Positions 16,639 to 26,149 of a stretch of DNA of 64,000 nucleotides are shown here, piece by piece. Each line of letters begins with the position of its first letter. Position 1 is the first letter of the stretch. Both the position numbers and the translations under genes were made by a program. The notes under the pieces were generated by a model. The model was not told the origin of the DNA and did no database searches. It saw only the letters and a program-made list of their open reading frames with translations. This DNA is from Flavobacteriaceae bacterium (GTDB lineage Bacteria; Bacteroidota; Bacteroidia; Flavobacteriales; Flavobacteriaceae), in contig JABISF010000015.1 of assembly GCA_018699935.1 (NCBI GenBank), positions 1 through 64,000 on the forward strand, in the 5' to 3' direction.

Positions 16639-17709
16639 TTAAACTTTTTTGACACCACTGCCAACTTCGTCCAAAATATATTGCCCGGATTGACAAAACA
16701 CGCTCAACTCGCGAGCAATAAAATCATTGACTTTTTCTTTTTCTGCTTTCGGATAGAGTAAATGAACATTCGCCCCGGCATCCAGAGTAAAACAAAGCGC
16801 TGACGTATTTGCTTTTCTATATTCCCACACTTTATGGATCACGGCAAGTGTATTGGGGTGCATTAAAATAAAATAGGGTTGCGAAGTCATCATCATAGCG
16901 TGTAGCGTGAGGGCTTCTGATTCCACAACACGAATGAATTGCTCCACCGCTCCCGTTTCTATGGCGCGTTTAAGTAGTGCTAACTGTTGATGCGCTTGCT
17001 CAAAACGACGTTCCGCAAACGGATGCCCTTCCATCAAGGCATGCCCTTGCGAACTGGAAACAACTTTGGTTCCCTTGTCAATGAGCAATACCGCATCCTG
17101 ATAATCTTGAAAACTGGGGTGAACCGATGTCGAAATGGGATGCGCAAATAAATCTGAACTCTCCGGAATGGAGGGTGTCTCCCCCCATACACACAAAGGT
17201 CCTTGAACACTTCTTGCAGCACTGCCCGAACCCAGTCGAGCCAAAAAAGAGGCTTTCTGATAAAAATAGCTCTCCGAAATAGCGGCTCCCCCTTGTCGCT
17301 CAAGATCCATCAAGCCAATGGACAAGGCTGCCATGGCAGAGGCTGATGAGGCAATTCCACTACTGTGCGGAAAGGAATTACTGCTTTTTATATTTAAATG
17401 ATGCTGTTTTAACCAGGGTTGAAAAGGTATAATTCGCTGGAAAAACTGATCGATTTTGGGGTGAAATTCCGGTGCTGCCTGGCCTTCAAATTCAAAAGAA
17501 AAACTCAACCTTCCACTTGAATTGGGCTGACAATCGATGGTAGTGGTGGTCACACATTGATTCAGCGTAAAACTTAAAGAAGGATTTTTAGGAAGTTGTT
17601 CCCCATATTTCCCCCAATATTTGATCAACGCAATATTGCTGGGGGCTTGCCAAGTTACTTCTTGGTGCAACTCAAAAGAGGCTGCTGATATAAAATCTTC
17701 CAGTTTCAT
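16639..17709 (-). CDS. mvaD: Diphosphomevalonate decarboxylase
   Basis: This 356-aa enzyme makes isopentenyl diphosphate from diphosphomevalonate with ATP. It has the family start ALIKYWGKYGEQLPKNPSLS, the ATP loop HSSGIASSASAMAALS, SGSAARSVQG and FTLDAGANVHLLYP, in the usual order. The Asp of LDAGAN and the Lys/Tyr/Trp of ALIKYWGK are present. ATG 17709 is supported by a -7 box at 17716-17723, which leaves almost no leader; an in-frame codon at 17739 lies upstream of that box. It heads an operon running to the pseudouridine synthase gene. Confidence 0.92.
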   Translation of the reverse strand: MKLEDFISAASFELHQEVTWQAPSNIALIKYWGKYGEQLPKNPSLSFTLNQCVTTTTIDCQPNSSGRLSFSFEFEGQAAPEFHPKIDQFFQRIIPFQPWLKQHHLNIKSSNSFPHSSGIASSASAMAALSIGLMDLERQGGAAISESYFYQKASFLARLGSGSAARSVQGPLCVWGETPSIPESSDLFAHPISTSVHPSFQDYQDAVLLIDKGTKVVSSSQGHALMEGHPFAERRFEQAHQQLALLKRAIETGAVEQFIRVVESEALTLHAMMMTSQPYFILMHPNTLAVIHKVWEYRKANTSALCFTLDAGANVHLLYPKAEKEKVNDFIARELSVFCQSGQYILDEVGSGVKKV

Positions 17710-17715
17710 GAGTGG

Positions 17716-17723
17716 CAAAGGTA
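17716..17723 (-). promoter_or_regulatory. Candidate -7 box for mvaD operon
   Basis: On the minus strand TACCTTTG matches TAnnTTTG and ends 6 nt before the ATG at 17709. The transcript would start at or just before the codon, which fits leaderless or near-leaderless translation. Confidence 0.55.
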
Positions 17724-17793
17724 GGATATTCCTCAACAATCTTATAAAAAAGGATATGGCGAAATCGAAATTTTACATTAGATTTACCTTAGT

Positions 17794-18273
17794 ATGAAAA
17801 CCAAAGATCGCATTCTTCCCATTGTCTCCTTTGTCCTACTCTGTTTGGGAATCGGATGGTTGTCCAGCATGGTCACTCGAATCGCTGTGGTGGAATGGTA
17901 TGCCGATTTGGAAAAACCCTTTTTTTCGCCTCCCAATCAACTTTTTGCGCCTGTATGGCTCGTGCTTTATGTTTTAATGGGGTGGGCGGCCGGAAGAGTT
18001 TGGTTTTATGGAAAACACCATCGTTGGGGAAAAACAGCCCTGTATCATTTTGGCGCACAATTAATTTTTAACGGCTTGTGGTCTTTGGTCTTCTTCGGTT
18101 TGCATTCGCCACTGTTGGGATTGATCGTTATCGCAATCTTGTGGATATTGATTGAGCGCTGTATTTTTTGGTTTCGTTTGGTGGATCATAAATCGGCCTA
18201 TTTACTTTACCCCTATTTGATTTGGGTCAGTTTTGCCACTTTGTTGAATGCCGCAATTTTGTATTTGAATTAA
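17794..18273 (+). CDS. tspO: TspO/MBR family membrane protein
   Basis: This 159-aa protein has five hydrophobic segments and the Trp/Pro-rich pattern of TspO: WYADLEKPFFSPPNQLFAPVW near residues 32-52, a YVLMGWAAGRVW helix and a QLIFNGLWSLVFFGLHSP segment. TspO binds porphyrins and related ligands and is linked to stress responses, with a transport or catalytic role still debated. It reads away from the mevalonate operon. The spacing to the next gene is 67 nt. Confidence 0.88.
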   Translation: MKTKDRILPIVSFVLLCLGIGWLSSMVTRIAVVEWYADLEKPFFSPPNQLFAPVWLVLYVLMGWAAGRVWFYGKHHRWGKTALYHFGAQLIFNGLWSLVFFGLHSPLLGLIVIAILWILIERCIFWFRLVDHKSAYLLYPYLIWVSFATLLNAAILYLN

Positions 18274-18340
18274 TTTTCTTGTCCCAGGCATTGATAATTA
18301 GCTAATATTTAGTAGCTTAGACCAACTCAAATCTTATCTT

Positions 18341-18760
18341 ATGTTTACAAAAGCTACCCTTTTAGGAACCCTCGTAGGTGGAATTGTCATGAATTTACTC
18401 GGTTGGGTATTTTATGAATATGCTGCCGCTTCATTCTTTGAAGCGCATACTTTAACAGCAATGGATACCCAAATGGATCCCGTCTATATTACTTTAGGGG
18501 CTCTCATTATTGCTTTTGCCATGTCCAATATTTATAAACGTTATACCTCCCATTACGGCGTAGGAAGCGGATTTAAATTTGGGGTTTGGATTGGAGTCCT
18601 GTTTGGCTTTGGAATGGGATTGGTCATGTATGGTACCGCCCAATGGATGGATATTACCGCCACCATCGTGGATAATCTCTGGGCTCTGTTGTATTACGGA
18701 ATCACCGGCGCCTCCATCGGTTGGGTTTTCAGCAAAACCCATTCTTCAAAAACCGCTTAG
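18341..18760 (+). CDS. Small integral membrane protein, unknown
   Basis: This 139-aa protein has four hydrophobic helices rich in Gly and aromatic residues, with a short polar loop of Lys-Arg-Tyr-Thr-Ser near residue 67. It resembles the small DUF1761-like or YccA-type membrane proteins found in flavobacteria, but I cannot name a family with confidence. It is monocistronic, with a terminator hairpin at 18781. The DNA is consistent with a real gene because the membrane pattern is complete and the start is an ATG. Confidence 0.68.
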   Translation: MFTKATLLGTLVGGIVMNLLGWVFYEYAAASFFEAHTLTAMDTQMDPVYITLGALIIAFAMSNIYKRYTSHYGVGSGFKFGVWIGVLFGFGMGLVMYGTAQWMDITATIVDNLWALLYYGITGASIGWVFSKTHSSKTA

Positions 18761-18780
18761 GAGCACTAATTTGTCAACCA

Positions 18781-18810
18781 AAAGCGACTCCAAAAAGGGT
18801 CGCTTTTTTA
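18781..18810. terminator. Bidirectional intrinsic terminator
   Basis: AAAGCGAC at 18781-18788 pairs with GTCGCTTT at 18799-18806, with a 10-nt loop and further Ts after it; the other strand ends in a T-run as well. It sits between the convergent membrane-protein and phosphodiesterase genes. Confidence 0.8.
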
Positions 18811-19560
18811 GTTTCTGGGAACACGCTCCGGATAATCGGTAATGATCGCATCTACCCCAAAACGGAGCAGAGTTGCTATGTCCTCCGGTTGATTTACGGT
18901 CCACGTATACACCTTCAGCTTTGCTTGATGGATTTTATCCACTATTTCAGCAGTCAAGGATTTATAATCGGGATTGATGGCTTCTGCTGCAAGTAATTGA
19001 GCCGTGGGAATGGCATCCAAGGGGTCATCCTCAGTGAGTACAGCGATAGGTACTGCTTGATTAACCGAATAAAAGTCCTCCAATTCTTTCCAATTAAAAC
19101 TGGAAATAATAACCTTCTCCGCAGACCATTTTCCCGCTTCAAAATAGGTTTGTAAAACAGCATTGGTGGCTATTGCTGTTTGAGCTCCTTTTAATTCGAT
19201 GTTTAATAGTACTTTCCCGTCTATTAAATCTAATACTTCCTCCAAAGTGGGAATGATATAACCCCCCTTCACTTCTATTTTTTGAATGGAATCCAAATCC
19301 AACTGCTCGATATATCCCGTAGTATTGGTCAAACGATCCAAAGTCTGGTCGTGAAAAACCACCAATTCCCCCGAGGCGCAACGAAAAACATCAATTTCTA
19401 TTCCGTCCACCCCCAAATCCAAAGCCTTGGCAATGGAAGGCAAAGTGTTTTCTGTCAAATGCCCACGTGCACCTCGATGACCGATGACGAGTGGGTGGGT
19501 GGGTGGGGCGCAACTGATTGCCGTCATAACAACTACTATTAATGAGGATACTGTTTTCAT
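18808..19560 (-). CDS. Glycerophosphodiester phosphodiesterase family protein
   Basis: This 250-aa TIM-barrel enzyme would hydrolyse glycerophosphodiesters to glycerol-3-phosphate and an alcohol. It has the catalytic HRGARG (about 28-33), ENTLPSI, DGIEIDV metal segment and VVFHDQTLDRLT. The N-terminus is a lipoprotein-type signal ending in AISC, so it may be anchored in the periplasm or outer membrane. Its stop abuts the shared terminator. A 67-nt gap separates it from the upstream amylase gene and I saw no promoter in it. Confidence 0.85.
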   Translation of the reverse strand: MKTVSSLIVVVMTAISCAPPTHPLVIGHRGARGHLTENTLPSIAKALDLGVDGIEIDVFRCASGELVVFHDQTLDRLTNTTGYIEQLDLDSIQKIEVKGGYIIPTLEEVLDLIDGKVLLNIELKGAQTAIATNAVLQTYFEAGKWSAEKVIISSFNWKELEDFYSVNQAVPIAVLTEDDPLDAIPTAQLLAAEAINPDYKSLTAEIVDKIHQAKLKVYTWTVNQPEDIATLLRFGVDAIITDYPERVPRN

Positions 19561-19627
19561 TTTTATTACAAGTTAAAAAAGAAAAGTCGTAGGAGCCATT
19601 TCTAAGCGCTGAATCTTTACCATCTGC

Positions 19628-21031
19628 TTATTCCACTAATATCCAAAACTCCCAAGGTTTCATGTCGTACTGATAACTTTCCGACAAGATGACAGCTTTC
19701 ATGTCTTGATACCTGCGGTATTTCCCGTTTTTAGGCATGGTAAACTGAGCATAGTCTTTACTCAAGTTGACAATCGCCACCAACGTATCTTTGTCTTTTA
19801 TCCGCTCAAAAGCCAAAACCTGATAATCTTTACTTGTAGGTATTCTCGTATAGGTTCCCCCTTCACTTCCACTGGCCAATGCCGGATGATGATTCTTTAG
19901 AGCACCCAATTGTTGAAGTAATTTCATGGTGGCTCCTTCTACTTTGGGAAAACTATCTTTTTGAAAAAATTGAAGACGTTTATCAAGATCGTATTCCTGA
20001 CCGCTGTAAATTAAAGGCATTCCCGGTAGCGTAAAATCCAAGGCCATAAAAGCGTTACCCGCTGCACCATAACTTTCGTTTACGGTTCCGTTCCAAGAAT
20101 TTTCATCGTGATTGGCCACAAAATTTACGAGGATATTTTCCATCCCATACAATCGGAGACTGCGCTCCATATGGCGATGAAAATCATTGGCATTTTTTCT
20201 ACCCTTAGCCACTTCCTTACTCAGCCCGTGTCCCGGCCAATCGTAGGTGGCATCAAAGCGACTCACCAAGGGCAAGCCTCCCGGATGATAAATGTCGGTT
20301 TCCGCCAGTAAAAAAATGTCTTTGACTTCTTTTAAAGCCGCAAAGGTCTTTTCGTAAAACGGAACCGGCACAGCATAGGCTTGATCGATGCGATAGCCAT
20401 CAATATCACATTCTTTTACCCAATACAACATCGCATTGCGCATGGCTTCACGCATTTCCATATTTTCGTAATTCAGATCGGCCACATCGGTCCAACCATA
20501 GGATCGTCCTGTCTGTGGATCCACAGGATCAATAATTTCTCCTTTTCTATTTTTTAAATAATAAGCGTCGTTGGATTCTATCCAATGGTGGCTCCAACCC
20601 GTATGCCCTGGTACCCAGTCCAAAATAACATAGATTCCCAACTCATGCGCTTTATTCACCAATGCTTTAAAGTCTTCTAAAGTTCCAAACTCTGGATTGA
20701 CTTTGGTGTAATCCGAAACGGCATAATAGCTTCCGAGGGGTCCTTTACTCCGCTTTGTAGAGATGGGATTGATGGGCATCAGCCATAAGATTTTTATCCC
20801 CATTTTTTTCAATTTAGGTAAATCCGCTGCAAAAGCATTAAAAGTACCCTCGTTGGAATATTGCCGAATATTGGCTTCATACAAAACCGCCGAAGCAATT
20901 ACTTCTTCAGAAATGGGCGCCAATGGTGTCGGTGCAACTGTGGTTTGGGGAATGGGCTTTCGCGCCTCGGTTTCTGGACTCTTGCAACCTAAAAAATAAA
21001 GGGCAACAAATAAAAAGATAAAATTTCTCAT
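19628..21031 (-). CDS. Lipoprotein alpha-amylase family glycosidase (GH13)
   Basis: This 467-aa GH13 enzyme hydrolyses alpha-glucans or maltodextrins. Visible regions are DWVPGHTG (region I), GYRIDQAYAVP (region II with nucleophile Asp), LAETD (region III acid) and VANHDENSW (region IV). The N-terminus is a lipoprotein signal, with FLGC at the lipobox, then a Pro/Thr linker, so it is likely surface- or periplasm-anchored. ATG 21031 was chosen because it begins the signal; an upstream codon at 21055 would overlap the next gene. It ends the maltose operon. Confidence 0.87.
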   Translation of the reverse strand: MRNFIFLFVALYFLGCKSPETEARKPIPQTTVAPTPLAPISEEVIASAVLYEANIRQYSNEGTFNAFAADLPKLKKMGIKILWLMPINPISTKRSKGPLGSYYAVSDYTKVNPEFGTLEDFKALVNKAHELGIYVILDWVPGHTGWSHHWIESNDAYYLKNRKGEIIDPVDPQTGRSYGWTDVADLNYENMEMREAMRNAMLYWVKECDIDGYRIDQAYAVPVPFYEKTFAALKEVKDIFLLAETDIYHPGGLPLVSRFDATYDWPGHGLSKEVAKGRKNANDFHRHMERSLRLYGMENILVNFVANHDENSWNGTVNESYGAAGNAFMALDFTLPGMPLIYSGQEYDLDKRLQFFQKDSFPKVEGATMKLLQQLGALKNHHPALASGSEGGTYTRIPTSKDYQVLAFERIKDKDTLVAIVNLSKDYAQFTMPKNGKYRRYQDMKAVILSESYQYDMKPWEFWILVE

Positions 21032-21041
21032 AGTCTTGCGA

Positions 21042-22868
21042 TTAAAATAATTCAATAATATAAACGGTTTGTCCCGGTATTGTCAGTTCCTTTTCCAAAA
21101 GGAACTCCTGCTCTGTGATGATCTCAAAACCGCGCTTAAGTTGGTTTAACCCTTCCTCAAAACGAGAGGTATGGAGGGTTTGGGACTCCAGGTTGTTGTT
21201 GACAACCACCATCACGCGTTCTGTTTCATCATATCGAAAATAAACATAAACATCGTTTTCAGGCACATAATGCAACATTTTTCCAAAATGAATCACGGCT
21301 TTGTTTTTTCGCCATTGCAACAGTTTTTGTGTAAAATTAAAATAAAGTCGCTGCGTTTCCGTACGTCCAGAATCTGTAAAGGCATTGTTTTGATCTCCGC
21401 TCCAACCCCCGGGAAAATCGCGACGAATATCTCCATCCCCTCTTCCTTTTTCACCCTGCATTCCAATTTCAGTTCCGTAATATATTTGAGGAATCCCGCG
21501 GATGGTCATCAAAACGGACATCCATTGTTGATACTGTTTAAAATCAGGATAAATGGCGTTGCTTCGTTCGGTGTCGTGGTTTTCTGTAAAAATCAACACA
21601 TTATGGATGTTGGGATACAAAAAGTCTTTTTGAAAATGCTTGTACAAACGGGTTGTCCCCAACTCCCAATACGAATTGTTTTCGTTAAACAGCTGCACCA
21701 AAACATCTCGTAATGGAAAATCCATCACACTTGGGAGTTTGGAATTATATCCTCTTAAGGCACCAATAGCACTATCCTCTTGCCAATAGGCCACATGAAC
21801 GGTATCGTGCATCCAACCTTCACCAACGATATTGAAGTTTGGATATTCCTCCCGAATCGCACTGACCCAAGCCACCATAGCCTCGGGATCATTATAGGGG
21901 TATGTATCCACTCTAAAGCCATCGATCCCGGCAGATTCTATCCACCAAATTGCATTTTGTTTTACATATTGAAGCACCAAAGGGGCCTTGAGGTTGACGT
22001 CCGCCATGGAAGGAACAAACCAACCTTCTACCTGAGTCTTGTAATCAATTTGAGAGGCGTAAGGATCTGAAAAAATCTCTTTTCGATGATTTGTTCCCGT
22101 AAATTCATCAAATTGATGAATCCAATCCGAGGTGGGCAAATCTTGGATGATCCAGTGTTCCAAACCCCAATGATTGGTCACATAATCCATAATTAACTTC
22201 ATCGATCGATCATGTAAAGCCTCCCCAAGCCGCACATAATCTTGATGCGTTCCAAAACGCGGGTCGATGCGATAGGAATGACTTTGGGCATAGGTGTGAT
22301 ATGATCCTTGGGGATCATTGTCCTCCAAAAGCGGGGTACTCCACAAAGCAGTTGCCCCAAGTGCTGCTATATAATCCAAATGTTCAATGATTCCTTGGAT
22401 GTCTCCTCCATGCCTTCCGCCTTGTTGCGCTCGATCCAACTTTTCAAGCATTTCTACCGCCGTATCATTCTTTTTGTTTCCATTGGCAAAACGATCCGGC
22501 ATGAGCAGATAAATCACATCAGCGGCATCAAAACTTTTTCGGTCGGCACTCCCCTTTTTTCGTTCAAGAAGCGTGTAGGGAATTTTTCGTGGCGGGGCAC
22601 CTGGTTTTTCTAGCAGTATATCAAAGGTTCCCGGTGTTGAATCTGAAAAATCAAATTCCACAAAAAGATAATTGGGATTTTCAACCTTGATCGTTTGCAA
22701 TATTTTTCCTCCCGAAGATGCCACGGCATATTGAGCAATATCTTTTTCATACAACAGGATTTGAACCGTGTCCAATTGCATTCCAGCCCACCAGTAGGGG
22801 GGTTCAATGCGTAACTCTTGACTCATAAGAATAAGGGGTAAAAAAATAAATGAAAAAATCCATCGCAT
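21042..22868 (-). CDS. Periplasmic neopullulanase/cyclomaltodextrinase-like glycosidase (GH13, SusA-like)
   Basis: This 608-aa enzyme has a signal peptide (about 1-16), an N-terminal cyclomaltodextrinase beta-sandwich domain (PPYWWAGM ... to about residue 105), then a GH13 barrel. Motifs are PDRFANGN, DYVTNHWG, GFRVDTYPYND, GEGWMHD and FTENHDTER, with nucleophile, acid and transition-state Asp all present. It should cut maltodextrins or pullulan in the periplasm, giving maltose for the GH65 enzyme. It starts with ATG at 22868, touching the end of the GH65 gene. Confidence 0.88.
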   Translation of the reverse strand: MRWIFSFIFLPLILMSQELRIEPPYWWAGMQLDTVQILLYEKDIAQYAVASSGGKILQTIKVENPNYLFVEFDFSDSTPGTFDILLEKPGAPPRKIPYTLLERKKGSADRKSFDAADVIYLLMPDRFANGNKKNDTAVEMLEKLDRAQQGGRHGGDIQGIIEHLDYIAALGATALWSTPLLEDNDPQGSYHTYAQSHSYRIDPRFGTHQDYVRLGEALHDRSMKLIMDYVTNHWGLEHWIIQDLPTSDWIHQFDEFTGTNHRKEIFSDPYASQIDYKTQVEGWFVPSMADVNLKAPLVLQYVKQNAIWWIESAGIDGFRVDTYPYNDPEAMVAWVSAIREEYPNFNIVGEGWMHDTVHVAYWQEDSAIGALRGYNSKLPSVMDFPLRDVLVQLFNENNSYWELGTTRLYKHFQKDFLYPNIHNVLIFTENHDTERSNAIYPDFKQYQQWMSVLMTIRGIPQIYYGTEIGMQGEKGRGDGDIRRDFPGGWSGDQNNAFTDSGRTETQRLYFNFTQKLLQWRKNKAVIHFGKMLHYVPENDVYVYFRYDETERVMVVVNNNLESQTLHTSRFEEGLNQLKRGFEIITEQEFLLEKELTIPGQTVYIIELF

Positions 22869-25156
22869 TACACATCCGAATTAACCGTTATCGGCGCTCC
22901 ATTACAAAAAATGGAAGTTGTCGCTCCCGAACTGTGAATACGAGTTCCGGCTTGATCCACGCGAACCGTAATGATCGCATTGCGATAGAGAATTTTAAAG
23001 CTAAAAGCCTTCCATTGTTGGGGGAGTTTTGGACTGAAATGCAGGGCACCATCTTTCATTTGCATCCCCCCAAAACCTTCAACGATACTCATCCATGTAC
23101 CGGCCATACTTGTGATGTGCAAGCCCTCGTCCACTTCCTTGTTGTAATCGTCCAAATCCAATCGGGCAGTTCTTAAATAAAAAGCATAAGCCTGCTCCAT
23201 TTTCTCCAGACGCGCCGCTAAAATGGCATGTACACAGGGCGATAACGAAGATTCGTGAACGGTAAAGGGTTCGTAATAATCAAAATGGGTTTGGAGTGCC
23301 TCCATTGTAAAATGCTCTTGGAAAAAATAAAAACCTTGTAAAACATCCGCTTGTTTGATGTAAGGTGACCGTAAAATTCGATCCCAAGACCAATGCTGAT
23401 TGATGGGGCGATCCGCAGCAGGCAATTGCTCCACTGTTTGTAATTCTTTGTCCAAAAACCCATCATTTTGTAGGAATAAATCTTTTTCGGGATGTTTTGG
23501 GAAATACATCTGATTGGCTATGGATTGCCAAGATTGTACTTCCTCCTTACGCACCTTCAATTTGGACGCTAGTGTTTTAAAAACCTGTTGATTTTCAACT
23601 TGCAATCGCTCCCACATTTCAGTGGTGTACAGAAGACACCATTGCGCTATATAGTTGGTGTACCAATTGTTATTGACATTGTTTTCGTACTCATTGGGAC
23701 CCGTAACCCCCAAAATTACATACAAACCTTTTGCCTCAGAAAAATTGACCCGCTGTGCCCAAAACCGCGCAATCCCAACCAAAACTTCCATTCCCATTTC
23801 TGGAAGATAGGTCTTGTCACCCGTAAATCTTTCGTAGTTGTATATGGCATAGGCAATGGCTCCATTGCGGTGGATTTCTTCAAAGGTAATTTCCCATTCG
23901 TTGTGGCATTCTTCCCCATTCATGGTCACCATTGGATACAAAGCTGCTCCCCCTGAAAAGCCTAGCCTCTCTGCGTTTTCAATAGCCTTATACAATTGAT
24001 CGTAACGGTATTTCAATAAATTTCTAGCCACTTCGGCACCTTTGGTGGCCATATAAAAGGGAAGGCAATAGGCTTCAGTATCCCAATAGGTACTACCGCC
24101 ATATTTTTCTCCAGTAAATCCTTTTGGACCAATATTTAGTTTGGGGTCTTTTCCGTTATAGGTTTGGTTGAGTTGAAAAATATTAAAACGAATGGCTTGT
24201 TGGGCTTTTTCATCCCCTTCAATCAGGATGTCCGATTGCTTCCAAACCTCACTCCAGACCTCTTGATGTGCCGTCTTTACTGTCTCAAAACCTTGGTTCT
24301 GTGCCGCTGCCAACAGTTCTTTTACTTCCGATAAAGGAGTGCTTTCGGAGGACTTATCACAACGGAAATAGCCCCCAAATTTGGTTGCCGTGCCAATCTC
24401 TCCTTGCTGAAGTGTCACGATGGCTTTTTGGCTTAAACGCTGCTCCTCGCTGGTGCACTCAGCCGCTATAATCGCACCCCTTGCATCTACAAATTCAGTA
24501 TGCGCATACGTGCAAATTTTAAAATGCGTCTTAAGTGTATGTGAAAATAATGCCAACCCTTCCGCTGAGGCGTGTTGATTGGTATGTTCCCAAAAGGGAT
24601 CGTTCCAGTTGGAATCTTGATTGGTAATTTGCCCCTCAATATAAGAATCAAACTCAAGGGTCGTATTGTCCTGCAAAGCCTTGATTGAATATTGAATGAC
24701 TCCCAAAGCCCCCGTTACCATGGAAAGAAATCGGGTCGAATGAACTTCAATGGCACAGTTTTTCTCCAATTGCACGGTAAAAGATCGGTGATAGACTCCG
24801 TTTTTCATATCCAACTCCCTTCGGAAATTTTGGATTTCTAAACAATTGTTTAAATCCAAACGAATGCCATTGACATGAACATCTATACCAATCCAATTGG
24901 GTGCGTTCAAAACTTTGGCAAAATATTCGGGATAGCCGTTTTTCCACCACCCTACTCGAGTTTTGTCGGGATAATAGACCCCACCGATATAACTGCCTTG
25001 AAAAGTTTCACCCGAATAGTGTTCTTCAAAATTGGCGCGTTGTCCCATAGCGCCATTACCCAAACTGAAAATGCTTTCCGAGGACTTAACGTGATTGGGA
25101 TCAAAGCCTTCTTCTATAATTTTCCAGGGGTCAGTCTTCAAATAGGGTGTGCTCAT
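22868..25156 (-). CDS. Glycoside hydrolase family 65 phosphorylase (maltose phosphorylase-like)
   Basis: This 762-aa GH65 enzyme would split maltose with phosphate into glucose and beta-glucose-1-phosphate. Signature segments are GGSTYWDTEAYCLPFYM, EWEITFEEIHRNGAIAYAI around the catalytic Glu, and TGPNEYENNVNNNWYT. No signal peptide is visible, so it is cytoplasmic. ATG 25156 is preferred: its ATGA overlaps the beta-phosphoglucomutase stop, and the domain begins MSTPYLKTDPWKI. Specificity between maltose, kojibiose and trehalose cannot be fixed from sequence, although the neighbouring maltodextrinases favour maltose. Confidence 0.86.
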   Translation of the reverse strand: MSTPYLKTDPWKIIEEGFDPNHVKSSESIFSLGNGAMGQRANFEEHYSGETFQGSYIGGVYYPDKTRVGWWKNGYPEYFAKVLNAPNWIGIDVHVNGIRLDLNNCLEIQNFRRELDMKNGVYHRSFTVQLEKNCAIEVHSTRFLSMVTGALGVIQYSIKALQDNTTLEFDSYIEGQITNQDSNWNDPFWEHTNQHASAEGLALFSHTLKTHFKICTYAHTEFVDARGAIIAAECTSEEQRLSQKAIVTLQQGEIGTATKFGGYFRCDKSSESTPLSEVKELLAAAQNQGFETVKTAHQEVWSEVWKQSDILIEGDEKAQQAIRFNIFQLNQTYNGKDPKLNIGPKGFTGEKYGGSTYWDTEAYCLPFYMATKGAEVARNLLKYRYDQLYKAIENAERLGFSGGAALYPMVTMNGEECHNEWEITFEEIHRNGAIAYAIYNYERFTGDKTYLPEMGMEVLVGIARFWAQRVNFSEAKGLYVILGVTGPNEYENNVNNNWYTNYIAQWCLLYTTEMWERLQVENQQVFKTLASKLKVRKEEVQSWQSIANQMYFPKHPEKDLFLQNDGFLDKELQTVEQLPAADRPINQHWSWDRILRSPYIKQADVLQGFYFFQEHFTMEALQTHFDYYEPFTVHESSLSPCVHAILAARLEKMEQAYAFYLRTARLDLDDYNKEVDEGLHITSMAGTWMSIVEGFGGMQMKDGALHFSPKLPQQWKAFSFKILYRNAIITVRVDQAGTRIHSSGATTSIFCNGAPITVNSDV

Positions 25157-25821
25157 GACAAATGAAAAATTTTGGTGAGTACGTCTTCGCTTAGATAGGT
25201 GAAATCCGGAAAACAATAATCTGGTTGATCAAAATTGGAAGGGTCGCCAAGAGCAATGGCGGTCATTCCGGCAGCCTTAGCCGCCTGAATCCCTGCAGTA
25301 GAATCTTCAAAAACCACACAGTGTTGGGGTGAAATTCCCAAAGCCTCGCTTCCCTTTACAAATACTTCCGGATCGGGCTTACTTTTTTGGACATTATTAC
25401 CATCGACGATGACCTCAAAATAAGAGGTTACCCCTAATTGATCTAAAATTACTTGAGCATTTTTGCTGGCAGATCCCAAAGCGATAGGGATTCCTTGTGC
25501 TTTCAAAAACGTCAACGCTTCGGCGATTCCTGATAATAAATCTTTGGAATTTACGGTGGTAATAAACTGAAGATAATCTTCGTTTTTTTGTGTTAAACAG
25601 TGCGCAAAGGCTTCGGCATCAAGACGGGTTTGGGCAAAACCTAAAATAAGATGGAGCGAATCCACCCGACTCACTCCTTTCAATTGTTCGTTCTCCTGTT
25701 CTGTTAAATCATGACCAAAAGTCGCCGCAATTTTTTTCCAAGCTAAATAATGATACTTTGCTGTGTCAACAATTACGCCATCCAAATCAAAAATTGCGCA
25801 ATACTTCCTCTCATTTTTCAT
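25153..25821 (-). CDS. pgmB: Beta-phosphoglucomutase (HAD superfamily)
   Basis: This 222-aa HAD enzyme converts beta-glucose-1-phosphate to glucose-6-phosphate. It has FDLDGVIVDT at 11-20 with nucleophile D12 and acid D14, a helical cap with LKGVSR, GSASKNA (motif II) and FEDSTAGIQAA (motif IV). Its overlap with the GH65 gene makes this step the direct user of the phosphorylase product. It follows the ferredoxin gene by only 6 nt, so it is probably transcribed from a promoter further upstream. Confidence 0.91.
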   Translation of the reverse strand: MKNERKYCAIFDLDGVIVDTAKYHYLAWKKIAATFGHDLTEQENEQLKGVSRVDSLHLILGFAQTRLDAEAFAHCLTQKNEDYLQFITTVNSKDLLSGIAEALTFLKAQGIPIALGSASKNAQVILDQLGVTSYFEVIVDGNNVQKSKPDPEVFVKGSEALGISPQHCVVFEDSTAGIQAAKAAGMTAIALGDPSNFDQPDYCFPDFTYLSEDVLTKIFHLS

Positions 25822-25827
25822 AGACGT

Positions 25828-26148
25828 TTATTCCTCCGGAGCCAATCTAACAATTAATCCATTCAATTCAGGCTTCATTGGAATTTGGCAACCCAACCGA
25901 CTGTTGTCTTGCACATGAAAAGCCTCCGCCAACATGGCTTCTTCATCTTCCGAACGTTCTCCCAAATCGTGTTCACTTTCAATATAACATTGACAAGAAG
26001 CACACAAAGCCATTCCTCCACATGTTCCTTCCACGGGCAATTCATATGCCTTGCATATCTCCATCAAATTCATTCCCATATCGGTTGGAGCAATTAATGC
26101 TTTTGGGGTTCCTTCTCGGTCAATAACAATAATGTTTATTTCTTCCAT
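25828..26148 (-). CDS. 2Fe-2S adrenodoxin-type ferredoxin
   Basis: This 106-aa ferredoxin carries electrons in the cytoplasm. The cluster ligands are in GTCGGMALCASC (CX5CX2C) near residues 41-52 with a last Cys in RLGCQIP near 88, the adrenodoxin/isc-type pattern. ATG 26148 was chosen; a TTG at 26157 overlaps the reductase stop. It lies 1 nt after the ferredoxin reductase gene, the obvious partner. The acceptor may be an Fe-S assembly step, given Mrp and NifU-type neighbours. Confidence 0.9.
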   Translation of the reverse strand: MEEINIIVIDREGTPKALIAPTDMGMNLMEICKAYELPVEGTCGGMALCASCQCYIESEHDLGERSEDEEAMLAEAFHVQDNSRLGCQIPMKPELNGLIVRLAPEE

Positions 26149-26149
26149 A

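Noticed and set aside
16627-16696. Longer mevalonate kinase start at 16696
   Set aside because: It overlaps the upstream decarboxylase gene and adds residues outside the GHMP fold.
21171-21713. 180-codon plus-strand frame inside the GH13 gene
   Set aside because: It is antisense to a gene with all four GH13 regions; the peptide is low in meaning.
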